Origin: Aphanomyces cochlioides
Taxonomy: Eukaryota; Oomycota; Saprolegniomycetes; Saprolegniales; Verrucalvaceae
Reading direction: 5' to 3'
DNA length: 64,000 bases
Assembly: GCA_019828595.1 (NCBI GenBank)
Contig: JAHQRK010000019.1
Span: 1,426,001-1,490,000 of the forward strand
Below, piece after piece: positions 40,950 to 51,595 of this stretch (the first letter of the stretch is position 1; every line of letters begins with the position of its first letter). The notes beneath the pieces are model-generated. The model was not told the origin of the DNA. It saw only the letters and a list, made by a program, of their open reading frames with translations, and made no database searches. A program made the position numbers and the translations under genes.

Positions 40950-41710
40950 TGTGGTTCTTCATCTGCATACACGTCTCGGCCTTCTTTATCTGCATCACTT
41001 AGTTCTGTTTGTCGATCGTGCAATTAGTGCCAAACCCATTTGAACACGCCGTCACGTTTTCTTCCACCACGATGGTTCATGGAATATTAGCGACGATTGT
41101 GACTGTGTGGTTCAGTCAGAATTCAAACCTCCAGGACAACTACGCCAACACGCCGTTCCTACTTGGATTTAATATCTCTGGCGTGGTGCGACCCAGTGGA
41201 GCATATTCCCCCGATGGTGTGCAATCTGTGATTTCAATCATGGCACCAGTTAGCATTATCGTCGTCGTGGCATCGATTGCTCTTTCAATTCTCTGTCATT
41301 CAAACGCAACCATGGAACTTATCTCATGAATATCGAGTGGTCACAGACAAATGGCTTCTTGAAACAATGTGGCACGCCCCAGTGGATCACTGGCTTACCC
41401 CTGGATAAGCACAACATGATTAAAATTGGCAACAAGTTGCTTTGTAAGCCGAGCACTCAAGCAACGCTAGGATACGCTACAGTCACTGTGGTCAAAGCTC
41501 ATGAAGACGGTGCCAAACCAAAACACTTCTGAGGAAGAAACGATGACTCTTGTCAATGTATTCTGCTTGCTACCAATCCTGCTTTCAATGCACCACTGGC
41601 TACCAAAATGGCTTACTCCAACTGTGTTTCACACCGTCAAAAAGAACACTTTCACCCCTGGATTGAACATTCTAGTTGGCTGTGACCACAACGCTCACAA
41701 TCGAGGCACG
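40950..41710 (+). repeat. Inner inverted repeat, right arm
   Basis: Inverse of 23440-24163, about 95% identical by eye, with indels mainly around 41070 and 40970. The other end is fixed by the terminal codons of the membrane-protein copies on both sides. Confidence 0.8.
41707..41710 (+). repeat. LTR-4 target-site duplication, left
   Basis: CACG immediately before the LTR start TGTGG; repeated at 47945-47948 immediately after the right LTR. Confidence 0.8.
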
Positions 41711-42347
41711 TGTGGTAGGGGGGATGAGTGCGGAAGGAAACTCACACTCGCACAAGAATTTGTCGGTCAAAAGCTCTTTGTGAGATTTTCGACTTGTAGT
41801 ATTGAGGTGCACAGGAGGCAACGAACGAACCCGACGGTTGCAAGTCGTAGGGTGGCACAAGATGGAAAACGATGGGGAAGGTGGGTGTCTTCGGCCCAGA
41901 AAGACGTGCGCCGCCGCGCGGTGAAGGGCTATTGGCAAGGGAAACAGTACAAAGGGGGTGTTGTCGGTACGCGGTGGGTACGACAACCAAACACAGGATC
42001 ACGCCGCCGCAAATAAAGTCGGTCGGTCGCTCCAAACGTGCTGTCTTGGACTTGGTTACTTCACAACAATGAAGCAGATGACCTCGGGGTCATACACAGC
42101 AAAAGCGGAAGTGAATTCAAACTTACTCTATATACTCTAATCTGGTCTGCACCTGCTTGCCAGTCTCGGTGCACGAACACACGCGTTCCTCTTGCATTTT
42201 CCACTCGAAACTCTTCGGTATTGGTCAAATGTCTCTTGTAGCATTCTGGTCTCCGTCGTCGGCCGCATGCTCCGAATCTGCGGGATCGCGCTCTTCTCGC
42301 TGCAGCTTGGACTGTATCTTCTTCATTCTTGCTCATGCTCTGTCACA
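41711..42347 (-). repeat. LTR-4 3' LTR (left end on this strand)
   Basis: TGTGGTAGGGGG...CTCTGTCACA; on the minus strand this is the 3' LTR. Offset to the other LTR is exactly 5597 bp over its length. Confidence 0.92.
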
Positions 42348-43109
42348 AGCCACCCCGGTCAGTGTGCGACTCGGTGAGAGTGAGCACCGACCCACAAACA
42401 TGCTTTCGCCGACCTTGTCCGCCCTTGGATCCAGGCTGAAGTATCTTGACATTCTTGACGGCTCTTACTTTTCTCATTTTTCTTTCCAATGTCCCAGCCG
42501 TTTGGACTCGGGGGGGGGTGCTCGGCTCGCCTCAATTCGCTCTAATGCTTCGTCAAGTGGTCGCAACAAACGTACTGCGAGCAAGCCATCCGTGGGCCCA
42601 CAAAGATCAACTCAAAATACTCAACCAAGCACCCAGTCTTCGCAATGGCGCTGTGCCCCGATTGTTCCAAATAAATGGTCCTTCGTCGCTTTCAAGATCT
42701 CGACACTCAATTGGATCCCTTGAATGAGCCAAACGTCGACTCTCAGGATCATTCGGGTCCACCAAGCCAATATCCAGGGTCACGGGGTCCTTTTCCAAAT
42801 CCTCCTGGACCACCCCCAGCACCAATGTCCGTCGGTGGGCAAGCGCTATTTACTTAATGTAGCGCAATTGTCAGCCTCAATCCAAGTCAGAGTAAGTTGG
42901 CTGATAATTCATAATGCACTTCACTTGCTGTTCAACATGCAAATGTATAACCATATAAATCCATTCCAGCACAAGATTGATCCGCCGACATCGCAAACAA
43001 ATCAATCCACAATCAGTTCCATTCCAATCCATCAAGGTAGGTTCAAGGGTAAATCCAATCATCAAACCAAAGTTGGCAAACCCAAGTGATGCCAAACCAG
43101 ATAAGTGGG
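42348..43109. other. LTR-4 internal 3' non-coding region
   Basis: Between the RT stop and the 3' LTR, no conserved domain was seen on either strand; open frames are short. In an autonomous relative RNase H and integrase would lie here, so a deletion is likely. A run of GGGGGGG lies near 42510 and a Pro-coding patch near 42770-42830. Confidence 0.5.
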
Positions 43110-45146
43110 CTAAGCCTGAGACGAATCGTCCTCTTCGCCTTCCCCAGCTTCGCTCTTTGTTTCTTCTTCATCCTCGTCGTCGTTCGGAGGGACAAAGTCG
43201 GTTTGAACCATCATATCCAGCCTGTCAAGATGCAAACGATCGCGCTCAAATTCGTAAGCCAAGGTCGAGGCAGGGAGGGAAATCGCAGCAACCCATATCC
43301 AAGCGCCATTTGGTTCGAGCTGTACTTCGTATTCTTTGATGTGATCGATGTAGCATACTGCTCGAATCCCAAACACTTGTGGCTCATCTGGATCGGGCTC
43401 AAAGGAGTCTGGTGGAAGGTAAAGGCCTTCGTCAAAGTCTACAGGAGGCTGGTTGTCCATCTTTTCAGTGGGTCGGAGTTGGAACATACGCTGTAGGCTG
43501 CTTGCTTTGATTGAGTAATTCTCCACAAACCTTGAGTAGAAGTTCAGAGACCCAAGGAACGACTGAATGCCTTGCAGGGAGTCTGGGAACTCGAGGTTAG
43601 CCAGCTTCTCCAAACCTTTTGGTTGTGCTGCCACGCCTCGACGTGAGATCCAATGACCCAAGAACTCAATCTCTCGCTTGCCAAACTTGCTCTTGGATGC
43701 GCTTATGCTCACGTTGAAGTATGTCAGGCGTCTTAGGATTCGATCTGTCAGCTCGACGATACCATCCCAAGTTTCTGCACCGTCGCTGATGTCATCCGCG
43801 AAGGATGTTCGGTTGGCGACAGGGGGCATGCTCTCTTCAGGGTATTTGTAATTGATCTTGAACATGTCCCTCGGTTCTCCGCCCTCATCAAGCTCAGCAA
43901 CACCGGGGTAAGTCGACAAAGCCAAACAACGCATTCGTGATCATCCTCTGATAGATCATGGGCGCGTTTTTGAGACCTTGAGCCATCCTGTTCCACTCGA
44001 AGTGGCCTAGGGGGGCAAATAAACGCACTGATCAACCTTGCTCGACGTGTGGAACGCACAACCCAGAATCCACTCGCGTTGTCAAGGGATAGGAACCATT
44101 GTACAGCATCAAAATTAGCCAGCATACTATCCAGTGTGGGCATTGGCGACAGGAGTAGGGACTTCAGATCGTTGATGGCTCGATAATCAATGCAAAGACG
44201 GATGTCCTTACCACCTTTCTTGAGCACTATAACGATCGGGGAGGCCCATGGGGATTTGGAAAAGGTAATGAGGCCATACTCAAGGAGACCCTTCAGCAAT
44301 TCAAACAGCTGCTTCAGGTGCTCAGGTCGCACCCGTCGTGCCCGTTGGGCTATAGGTCGGGCGTTCCCCACATCAATATCGCAGACAGCCCCTCTGGCTG
44401 CTGCAGGCGGCAAGCCGTTGCCAGATTGGATGAAAAAGGGCATGTACTTGGAGAGCACAGCTTTCATCTTTGCTCGCTCTTCCTCAGGTTGGTCAGGCTC
44501 GCCAAAGTCGAGATCGTCGACGTGGATCGATGTTGGGCCAGGTGTAATCTCCGGTATAAAAGCTAGTTGGCTTTCCATCTCCTCGGTTGTCATGTCGATT
44601 CCTTCACGCACAATCACCTCAGGCTCTAGCTTGCTCTGATCAATGTCGGGGGCAAGGAGGATCGAGGTGATCTTCACCGCTCTCTTCGGGTGGTCCTGGC
44701 GGCCTGGCATCAGTGGGGGATATCGAGCTAGCAATAACCATCGCGTCCTGCTTGTTTAAGGGTAATCCGCCCAGGCGCGTCATGACAGCCTTTGGCCAAC
44801 CTTCTATCGTGGGAGGTTGGTGGACAGGGGGCTCGAGTTTGTCTTCCTTCTTCAGGAAGCGGCTTGGGTAAGTGCCCTCGTAGACCTCATCTTCCCAGAT
44901 TTTGTAGCGATTGCTGCTGGTTCGGATCATCCGCACGTCCAGTGGTCGTTCCCCTCGCACTGTAATAGCTCCAACAATTGTTCTTGGGAGAAGACTGATG
45001 CTGTACGCGCTCACTTTGGTGATCCTAACTGCGACTGGATTGCTGTCCACCCCAGAGACAAACGTAGCGATCCATCGTGTGCCGCGATGAACCCAATGTT
45101 CACATTCTTGAGGGTCTGCAGCCAAGGTTCGCCGATTGGTTATCAC
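43110..45146 (-). pseudogene. LTR-4 reverse transcriptase with upstream linker
   Basis: Three minus-strand frames: 45146-44640 (linker; VRMIRTSSNRYKIWEDEVYE), 44734-43748 (RT fingers and palm: SPWASPIVIVLKKGGKDIRL, CIDYRAINDLKS, QWFLSLDNASGFWVV with the first Asp) and 43934-43110 (FADDISDGAETWDGIVELTD with the catalytic DD, SKFGKREIEFLGHWISRRGV, QGIQSFLGSLNFYSRFVENY). Frame shifts near 44700 and 44030-43940 interrupt it. The last frame ends in an acidic tail (DDEDEEETKSEAGEGEEDD) with no RNase H. SFADD replaces the usual YxDD with FADD. Confidence 0.85.
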
Positions 45147-45173
45147 GGTTGATTCACCCGGAGCAATCCAGGT

Positions 45174-45821
45174 TTACTTCGAGGTTTCCAAGTACTGCAC
45201 GTCGCCCCGTTGATATCTTGTCGGTTGATAGAGCAATGCTACACGCTCTCCATCGGGCAAGCTGATTTCTCGACGCTCCGTATCAATGGTCACACGTGCT
45301 CGAGAGAGGAAATCCATGCCAAGCACGGCATTGAACCCGACATTGCCCAGGTCGCAGACGTCTAATTCAAGGTAATAGGCAATGCCATTTCCGATGACAA
45401 GTTTGACAGGAACAGTACCCAACGCACGGATGGAGTTTGATCCCAATCCATTGATCTTGGTAGATTTTCCTCGGTCGATTGGTAAGTTGAGCCACTCAAC
45501 AGCTCGTAGGTGCACGACACTCATGTCAGCTCCCGTGTCAGCCAGAACAATGGCGTCACGGTCCATGAGTTTCGCACTCAACAAGGCCTGATGGTTCCCT
45601 TCTTCGCCGAGTTTCGGTTCATTGAGGAAACCAAGCTGCTCCCCATCCTTCAGGTCAAATTCCCAAGGCGCGATCGTGTGGTCCTTGGTCGCATAATGTA
45701 TCGTGGGGGAGACAGTGTTGGAGTCTTGAGATATATTCCAGATTACGGGCTGCTTGTTGTCTACGGTGGCTAGCTTTGTGAAAGTTGGTTGTTGTTGGAA
45801 TGGTTCTTGATATGTATCCAC
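45174..45821 (-). CDS. LTR-4 aspartic protease
   Basis: Open minus-strand frame of 215 codons. IVLADTGADMSVVHLRAVEW carries the catalytic DTGAD; IRALGTVPVKLVIGNGIAYY and VGFNAVLGMDFLSRARVTID are the later retropepsin blocks, with ILGxDFL-like geometry, and IDTERREISLPDG ends the domain. The frame is open from a probable polyprotein cleavage region. This is the best preserved part of LTR-4. Confidence 0.85.
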   Translation of the reverse strand: MDTYQEPFQQQPTFTKLATVDNKQPVIWNISQDSNTVSPTIHYATKDHTIAPWEFDLKDGEQLGFLNEPKLGEEGNHQALLSAKLMDRDAIVLADTGADMSVVHLRAVEWLNLPIDRGKSTKINGLGSNSIRALGTVPVKLVIGNGIAYYLELDVCDLGNVGFNAVLGMDFLSRARVTIDTERREISLPDGERVALLYQPTRYQRGDVQYLETSK

Positions 45822-45986
45822 CGGGGCTCTTATGGCTGGTGGGGTAAATACACTTGATTTTTCTTGGGTTTTCTTGTTTTTTGCTTTTTCTGGCGATGAT
45901 TTGCGCGCATTGTGTCCGACACGATCGGGGTTTCGGACTTAGAAGTTTAAACACTCCAAGGAAGGCAAGCCTTCCACGGGGTTTGC

Positions 45987-47252
45987 TTAAAGGAAAACCT
46001 TCAACGCTGCGATCTTCTCCCGCTTTTCGCATCTCTCAAATTTATTGTGTGGCGGGGTGCAGATTGCACAGGCTTTGAAACAGTTAGTCTCTGGATGACC
46101 TATCTTGTTACAGAGGGTGCAGTAGATGTTGGACCAACACTGACCGTCAATGGTGAAATGTTCACGGCCACATTCATGGCATTGAACTCTCTTGGCTGAG
46201 CCGTATGATCGACCGAGAGCAAACATCTCGGCTTGTAGGTCGTCCCACGATGCGCCCACGGACTCGGCTGAGTCCATGAATTGGACTGCCGGTTTTCGTG
46301 TCTTGGCCCGGTCACTCACAGGAATGTGGGCATGACTCGGAGCCGACTGTGCCGACTTTGCTCGAGCTTGGAAACGAACGATGGCCTCTTGTTGTTGTTG
46401 CTTGTCGAGGTACTCTTCTAGGTCATCGATCGGTCGGAACTGTTGTAGATTGATTGCTTGCGCCAGCATTCGATTCGTTAGCGTTCGAGCAAACCGATCA
46501 ATATGGGCTGCCAAGTTTTCTCGATTTCTTCAATAGTCGAGCTTGATTCGTAATGCGGCCGCATTGAATCGCACAAAATATGACTTGAGATGTTCGCTTG
46601 GCCCTTGTGTCATGCTGTATTATACTTCGGTTTTCGGGATAGGGCTCTTGACGTACTCTTTGACAAATCTTGCTCTCAACTTTATCCAACTTGATAGGAA
46701 CTCGGGATTGACTTGGAGCAACCAGTCGTGAACTGGCTTGTCAGAATGCAGACGGAATCGACGGAGAATCTCTCTATCAGACCAGCCACAAGCGATGGCT
46801 GTTTCTTCAAAACGCTGCAACCAAAAAGCAGCAGCATCTCGATTGTCGCGGTCACCGTCAAAGTTCGCGATGGATTCCACAGGCATTAATCGCATCGTGC
46901 TTGCTGGAGCAAAGTCTCCGATGGGAGACGAGTCCGAGTCATAGGGATCAGCTTCTTCATTTGCTTTTGGCTCTCCGCGTAGCACGGCCATCAGCGTTTT
47001 CACCAAATTATCATTGTTTCGTTTGAGCATAGACATCGTGACAACATCGTCAGACGCGATGACTTGCTCGGAGATAGGTCTCGAACCGTGGGAACGGCTA
47101 AAGGGCCCACCTCTACGAATGATATAAGCCGCCAGATTGGCCCAGGTTTTCGTCATTCGGTGACTAAGAGGGTGTCCGATTAATCGCGGCTTCGCGAACT
47201 TCATCGTCATCATCTTGGTAGATGCTTGCGGCTCGAGGCGGCAAGTCTTCAT
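45987..47252 (-). pseudogene. LTR-4 Gag with zinc knuckle
   Basis: Starts near 47252 (210-codon frame to 46620) and continues in the same frame past two stops (TAA at about 46618 and TGA at about 46533) to 45987. Capsid-like parts are DAAAFWLQRFEETAIACGWS, LRRFRLHSDKPVHDWLLQVN, EFLSSWIKLRARFVKEYV and MTQGPSEHLKSYFVRFNAAA. A knuckle CTLCNKIGHPETNC and an upstream CHECGREHFTIDGQC follow near 46190-46080. Two in-frame stops make it non-functional as a single protein. Confidence 0.8.
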
Positions 47253-47307
47253 AGTTCGTTGATGCAGCGCTCATACTAAACGATCAGACCCGGTCTGGCG
47301 CGTCACT

Positions 47308-47944
47308 TGTGGTAGGGGGGATAAGTGCGGAAGGAAACTCACACTCGCACAAGAATTTGTCGGTCAAAAGCTCTTTGTGAGATTTTCGACTTGTAGTATT
47401 GAGGTGCACAGGAGGCAACGAACGAACCCGACGGTTGCAAGTCGTAGGGTGGCACAAGATGGAAAACGATGGGGAAGGTGGGTGTCTTCGGCCCAGAAAG
47501 ACGTGCGCCGCTGCGCGGTGAAGGGCTATTGGCAAGGGAAACAGTACAAAGGGGGTGTTGTCGATACGCGGTGGGTACGACAACCAAACACAGGATCACG
47601 CCGCCGCAAATAAAGTCGGTCGGTCGCTCCAAACGTGCTGTCTTGGACTTGGTTACTTCACAACAATGAAGCAGATGACCTCGGGGTCATACACAGCAAA
47701 AGCGGAAGTGAATTCAAACTTACTCTATATACTCTAATCTGGTCTGCACCTGCTTGCCAGTCTCGGTGCACGAACACACGCGTTCCTCTTGCATTTTCCA
47801 CTCGAAACTCTTCGGTATTGGTCAAATGTCTCTTGTAGCATTCTGGTCTCCGTCGTCGGCCGCATGCTCCGAATCTGCGGGATCGCGCTCTTCTCGCTGC
47901 AGCTTGGACTGTATCTTCTTCATTCTTGCTCATGCTCTGTCACA
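47308..47944 (-). repeat. LTR-4 5' LTR (right end on this strand)
   Basis: Direct copy of 41711-42347, TG...CA, followed by the duplicated CACG at 47945-47948. Confidence 0.92.
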
Positions 47945-47960
47945 CACGTTTGTAAATTAA
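47945..47960 (+). pseudogene. LTR-4 right target duplication and last codons of the split membrane-protein copy
   Basis: CACG (47945-47948) repeats the left flank, then TTTGTAAATTAA gives Phe-Val-Asn-stop. In the unsplit copy the end would read RGT(F/C)VN-stop, matching the family terminus. Confidence 0.78.
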
Positions 47961-48737
47961 TGCTTGTAACTTCGATTACACAATGAATCCATGAGTTCCT
48001 CTCCACGACGACATCAACTTCACGCGCGGCTATGGATCAAGCTGCATGATGAATTCAATTGGTTTCATCAGTGCTTCCTGTTCAGCAAAAAAAACAGCAG
48101 TCTTGCCTGGACAAGTGTGGAACACTATTGGAAAACGACTAGCCGAGCAGTGGCTGGCTGTCTCTTCGACTCCTTACTATGTCACCACTTGCATCAAAAG
48201 CCCAAAGGAAGACACAGGTTGGGTGGCTCTTGTCTTTATAGCTGGCTACGACGCGTTTCCACTCTGTCAACCACCCAGTGGATCTCAAGAAATTGTTGGC
48301 ATGGCCATGGTTGAGACCACAGTTCGCGAGGAATACCCAAATGGAGCTTACATGTTGACCCTGTTTGCTGACAAGACTATGAATGAGTCCGTTGTCTATC
48401 CCAATTCCAAGGACGGGACGGATCTTATGATTGCCAACTTTAATCGGTCGCTGATTTAAACGGACGGCGTTGTTTGCACTGATACGCTTGGCATGACTAG
48501 AGTAAGGAATGCTTCTCCTTTGGGCAATCACGTCGTACACATACGAAGTTGTCCTCGATATTACAAACCGCGTCGACAGCTCTTTTAAATGGTGGAACGT
48601 TGGTCGACATTCCAAGAAAGCAATCACAATCACGTGGGAGATTGGCCATGAGATGACGAACAGGTCGGAGCTATTGGCACTCCAACTATTCTTTATCATC
48701 GTTGGATTTTTGTTGCTTACCAGTGACCTGTACTACG
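47961..48737 (+). pseudogene. Membrane-protein family copy lacking its N-terminus, truncated by the duplication edge
   Basis: From about 48005 the plus strand reads HDDINFTRGYGSSCMMNSIG, FISASCSAKKTAVLPGQVW, GKRLAEQWLAVSSTPYYVTT, FPLCQPPSGSQEIVGMAMVE and NRSLI, then a TAA at 48457-48459. It continues in other frames with SYTYEVVLDITNRVDSSFKW, WNVGRHSKKAITITWEIGHE and a helix to TSDLYY. It ends at 48737, where the right arm starts. The first 85 residues, including the first membrane segment, are missing through a join at about 48005 (CTCTCCACGACGACATC), by comparison with 22975-23410. Confidence 0.82.
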
Positions 48738-48859
48738 TTGCCTTGTCCTATCGACTAGACATCCCAAGTCACTTGCTGCAGTACACGCTCTCCCTCTTTT
48801 CTCAAAGTCATACGCATTGGCGCGATTTTTAATGTCTTCTGGAGTCTAGAAGCCTGTAG

Positions 48860-49057
48860 TTTAACAAGAACATTCATTATCGCCACAGTGTTCGGGATCC
48901 ACGGATGTGTTCAACCAGAAGGAAAGGCGCTTCTTCCGCTGTGCCGCAACAGTCTTAGTTGCCCATCTTGGGAACCAGTGGTGCATGGACAATAGAAAAG
49001 GCAGCAAAAATTACTGCTTGCATAGATTGAGCCATAGCTACAGTGCTCGGAGTGCAA
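48860..49057 (-). pseudogene. Degenerate membrane-protein C-terminal remnant (right arm)
   Basis: Mirror of 15653-15850; coordinates may be off by one because of a 1-bp indel. Retains SMHHWFPRWATKTV. Confidence 0.6.
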
Positions 49058-49208
49058 ATAAAATATATTTAATCATGCAATGCTAGTCCAATCTAGGCAT
49101 CTCACATGCACTTCTTCAGCTACGTGATGGACCATGGCTTGGCTTGCAGTTAGCCTTCGTTGCGGTGTGATTTTGGTGCATCCCAGCAACTCAATAGCCC
49201 ATGAACAT

Positions 49209-51143
49209 CTAGTTGACACAGGTTCCTTTGAAGTTTTCGAATCTTTCCAAGCTTAGTCGATTGTCGTTGCCAGCAACGAACTTGTTCTTCTTCACATATC
49301 CAAATATGGCAGGAGAAGCCCACTTTGGAAGCCATCGATGCAGCGACAACAACACTGGAATCAATGCGTAGACAGAAATAAGAATCGTAGTCGCTTCATT
49401 GTCAGAATTCGTCCCTGCCTTGACCTCTTGGACTGCTGAAATTGGCCTCACACTTGCATAACCAAGAATTGTTTGCAAACTTGGCTTGCAAAACATTTTG
49501 TTGCCAATCTTGACCATGTTGTGTTGATCCAACGGTAGTCCAGTGATCCATCGAGGCATTCCACACTGATCCAAGAAGCTATTTGTGCTTGTCCACTCGA
49601 TATTTAGCAAGAATGTTCCATGCTTGATTTTGCGATGGATGCCAGAGAAGAGAATGGAAACAAGGAGGCAGAAGAGGACAATGGCTGCACTTGGGGGAGC
49701 CATGATTGTAATGACAGGCACAACGCCAACGTTGGAGTAGGCACCACTTGGTCGCAACACACCAGAGATATTGAACGCGAGCTCAAAAGGGAAGGAATCG
49801 ATTGTATCAGCGACGATTGCATACTGGCTCATCCAAAAGTTGATGATTATTGGCATCACCATGTTGGAAAAAAGAGTGGACGAGAAGGACACGAGGTGCT
49901 TGGATGGACAGGGAATACTCTGGACAACTCCAACGCTCATGAAGAGCGTGCAAACGAAGAAAGCGCCGATGAGCGTGGACGACATGAGCCAAAACGTGCC
50001 GCCCTCGGGCGTCTCAAAGTATATACGAGCGACATCAGGGTACAAAATTGCCGGCAAGTACCCAAAGACTGTCAGAAGTGTCGGGAGCCGTCGTCTTTCT
50101 AGCCCAGAGCCCAAATCATACGTCATCACGGGCTTTCCAGCCAAGAAGCCTTTGAGTCCCTTGTACGTCAGATGAAAGTCGCTGATGATGGACAAGTTGG
50201 CCAGTATGACGAGCACCAGTTGAATTGTCAAAGGTTCAACGCCGTTGGCAATATCATGCCCTCGATCCCAAGTCATCGTAACAATCTTTTTGGACTTTCG
50301 ACCGATGTTCCACCATTTGATGGAGCTGTCAATGCGACTTGTGATATCCAACACAGTCGCGTAGGCGTACCAAGTGATTCTGTAGCGATCGCCAAGAGGG
50401 TTGGAGTACTTGGCTCTCGTGATGCCACTGGTATCGACCTTGACAACGCCATCAGTCGAAATCAATGAGCGATTAAAATTGGCAACCACGAGATCAGTCG
50501 AACCATCCGAATTCACATAAACCGCGGATTCATTCATGGTCTTGTCTGCAAACACCGTTAGCGTGTACGCTCCATTGGGATATTCATCCCGAATTGCGGT
50601 TTCACTCATTGCCATGCCGGCGATTTCTTGAGGTCCACTGGGTGGTTGACAGAGAGGAAACGTGTTGTAGCCAGCTAGAAAGACCAGAGCGACCCAGCCT
50701 GAGTTTTCCTTGGGACTTTTGATGCAAGTGGTGACGAAATACGGGGACGATGTCTCTGCTAGCCATTGTTGAGCTAGCCGCTTTCCAATGGCAGTCCAGG
50801 CTGGATCGGGAGCAATAGCGACTTCCTTGGCCGAACAAGTTCCATTGATAAAGCCATGCGAGTCCATCAAACAAGTGGATCCATATCCATGCATCAAGTT
50901 GATGTCGTAATTCAGGTCGTTGAGGATCCCTCGTCGATGGAACATGCCCATGTTTGCCAAGGCAAGCACAGTCAGTAGGGAAGCAACTATAGAGTTGAGG
51001 GTGAGCAAGTTGATGAATATCCGCACAGCAGCTCTGGTACGACGTGGTCGAGGTGAAGATACCGAAACTGAGCGCGAGATTTCACTCCTTTGAGTCGCAC
51101 CCGTGTGATAGATTGACTTTCGGAACGAGAAAAGGCTCGACAT
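49209..51143 (-). CDS. 644-aa multi-pass membrane protein, intact (right arm)
   Basis: Full-length intronless frame identical in layout to 13567-15501: Arg-rich N-terminus, membrane helix at 42-66, glycosylated Cys-containing loop, six more hydrophobic segments, NISGVLRPSGAYS and the terminal GTCVN. Two residues differ from the left copy: Thr for Val in FSSTLFSNM, and Lys for Thr in FGYVKKNKF. The Val/Thr change involves two adjacent bases. Both copies keep the core promoter 6 bp upstream, so both are probably expressed. Because the arms are otherwise almost identical, it cannot be said which is ancestral. Confidence 0.85.
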   Translation of the reverse strand: MSSLFSFRKSIYHTGATQRSEISRSVSVSSPRPRRTRAAVRIFINLLTLNSIVASLLTVLALANMGMFHRRGILNDLNYDINLMHGYGSTCLMDSHGFINGTCSAKEVAIAPDPAWTAIGKRLAQQWLAETSSPYFVTTCIKSPKENSGWVALVFLAGYNTFPLCQPPSGPQEIAGMAMSETAIRDEYPNGAYTLTVFADKTMNESAVYVNSDGSTDLVVANFNRSLISTDGVVKVDTSGITRAKYSNPLGDRYRITWYAYATVLDITSRIDSSIKWWNIGRKSKKIVTMTWDRGHDIANGVEPLTIQLVLVILANLSIISDFHLTYKGLKGFLAGKPVMTYDLGSGLERRRLPTLLTVFGYLPAILYPDVARIYFETPEGGTFWLMSSTLIGAFFVCTLFMSVGVVQSIPCPSKHLVSFSSTLFSNMVMPIIINFWMSQYAIVADTIDSFPFELAFNISGVLRPSGAYSNVGVVPVITIMAPPSAAIVLFCLLVSILFSGIHRKIKHGTFLLNIEWTSTNSFLDQCGMPRWITGLPLDQHNMVKIGNKMFCKPSLQTILGYASVRPISAVQEVKAGTNSDNEATTILISVYALIPVLLSLHRWLPKWASPAIFGYVKKNKFVAGNDNRLSLERFENFKGTCVN

Positions 51144-51149
51144 TGGGCT

Positions 51150-51164
51150 AAAATGAAAATGAGC
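51150..51164 (-). promoter_or_regulatory. Inr/FPR-like core promoter (right arm)
   Basis: Exact mirror of 13546-13560 (GCTCATTTTCATTTT on the minus strand), 6 bp before the ATG at 51143. Confidence 0.7.
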
Positions 51165-51595
51165 TGCTATCGCACCAGCTCTAATGATAGATGTTGATAA
51201 GAACCATCTTAAAATAGAAATTGGCGTTGCGTTGGATATTGGGTGGCACGTATTTCTCGGAGACGACTGCGCTTGTAGCTAATGATAGATGTCAATAGGA
51301 GTCATCTTTAAATAGAAACTTGCTCAGCCATAGTTTATTACTTCGTGGAGAGGAAATATCGCTGAAGGGAGAGATCTTGGGCGTCTCTTATTCCTTGGAG
51401 ACGTCTTCACCCAACGGTGTGCACGGTAATCGGAAGTCCAGGCTAAAATTTTCCCACACGATGCACGCTGGCGTGGGTTTTGCAATGAAAACTATCTTGG
51501 AACTTGTTTGATAATCAGGGAGTTTCATACCACGACAGTCTCTCGACTCTTGGCTCACGTCGTTCTTTCGCTCTTGGGCGTACATTGAGATAGTT

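Larger units (their letters stand above)
40250..41710 (+). pseudogene. Membrane-protein family copy, internally deleted and interrupted by LTR-4
   Basis: Starts within the N-terminus (AKAAGRIIINLVAITSIL near 40270), continues with a membrane helix, MRGYGSTCAMDSNGFIVGSC, GKRLAQQWLAVSSSPYFVTT and GMAMH near 40707. It then jumps to SYAYEVVLDITNRLDSAVK (residues 182-258 missing), lacks a further middle part after TSDLYMQSCG, and resumes with FNISGVVRPSGAYSPDGVQS, WSQTNGFLKQCGTPQWITGL and LLPILLSMHHWLPKWLTPTV. Coding ends at CGA GGC ACG (41710), where LTR-4 begins. The final codons TTT GTA AAT TAA lie beyond it at 47949-47960 after the duplicated CACG. Several frame changes; not functional. The 3' part is the inner inverted repeat partner of 23440-24163. 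Confidence 0.85.
41711..47944 (-). mobile_element. LTR-4: complete 6.2-kb LTR retrotransposon lacking integrase
   Basis: Two 637-bp LTRs in direct orientation (41711-42347 and 47308-47944) start TG and end CA, and a 4-bp duplication CACG flanks the element. Inside, on the minus strand, are Gag, protease and RT, but no RNase H or integrase was found, so the copy is non-autonomous. The LTRs differ at only about five bases by eye, so the insertion is fairly recent. It sits in the last codons of a membrane-protein copy. Protease-RT order and sequence are of Ty3/gypsy or a related type; with no integrase the superfamily is less certain. Confidence 0.93.
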
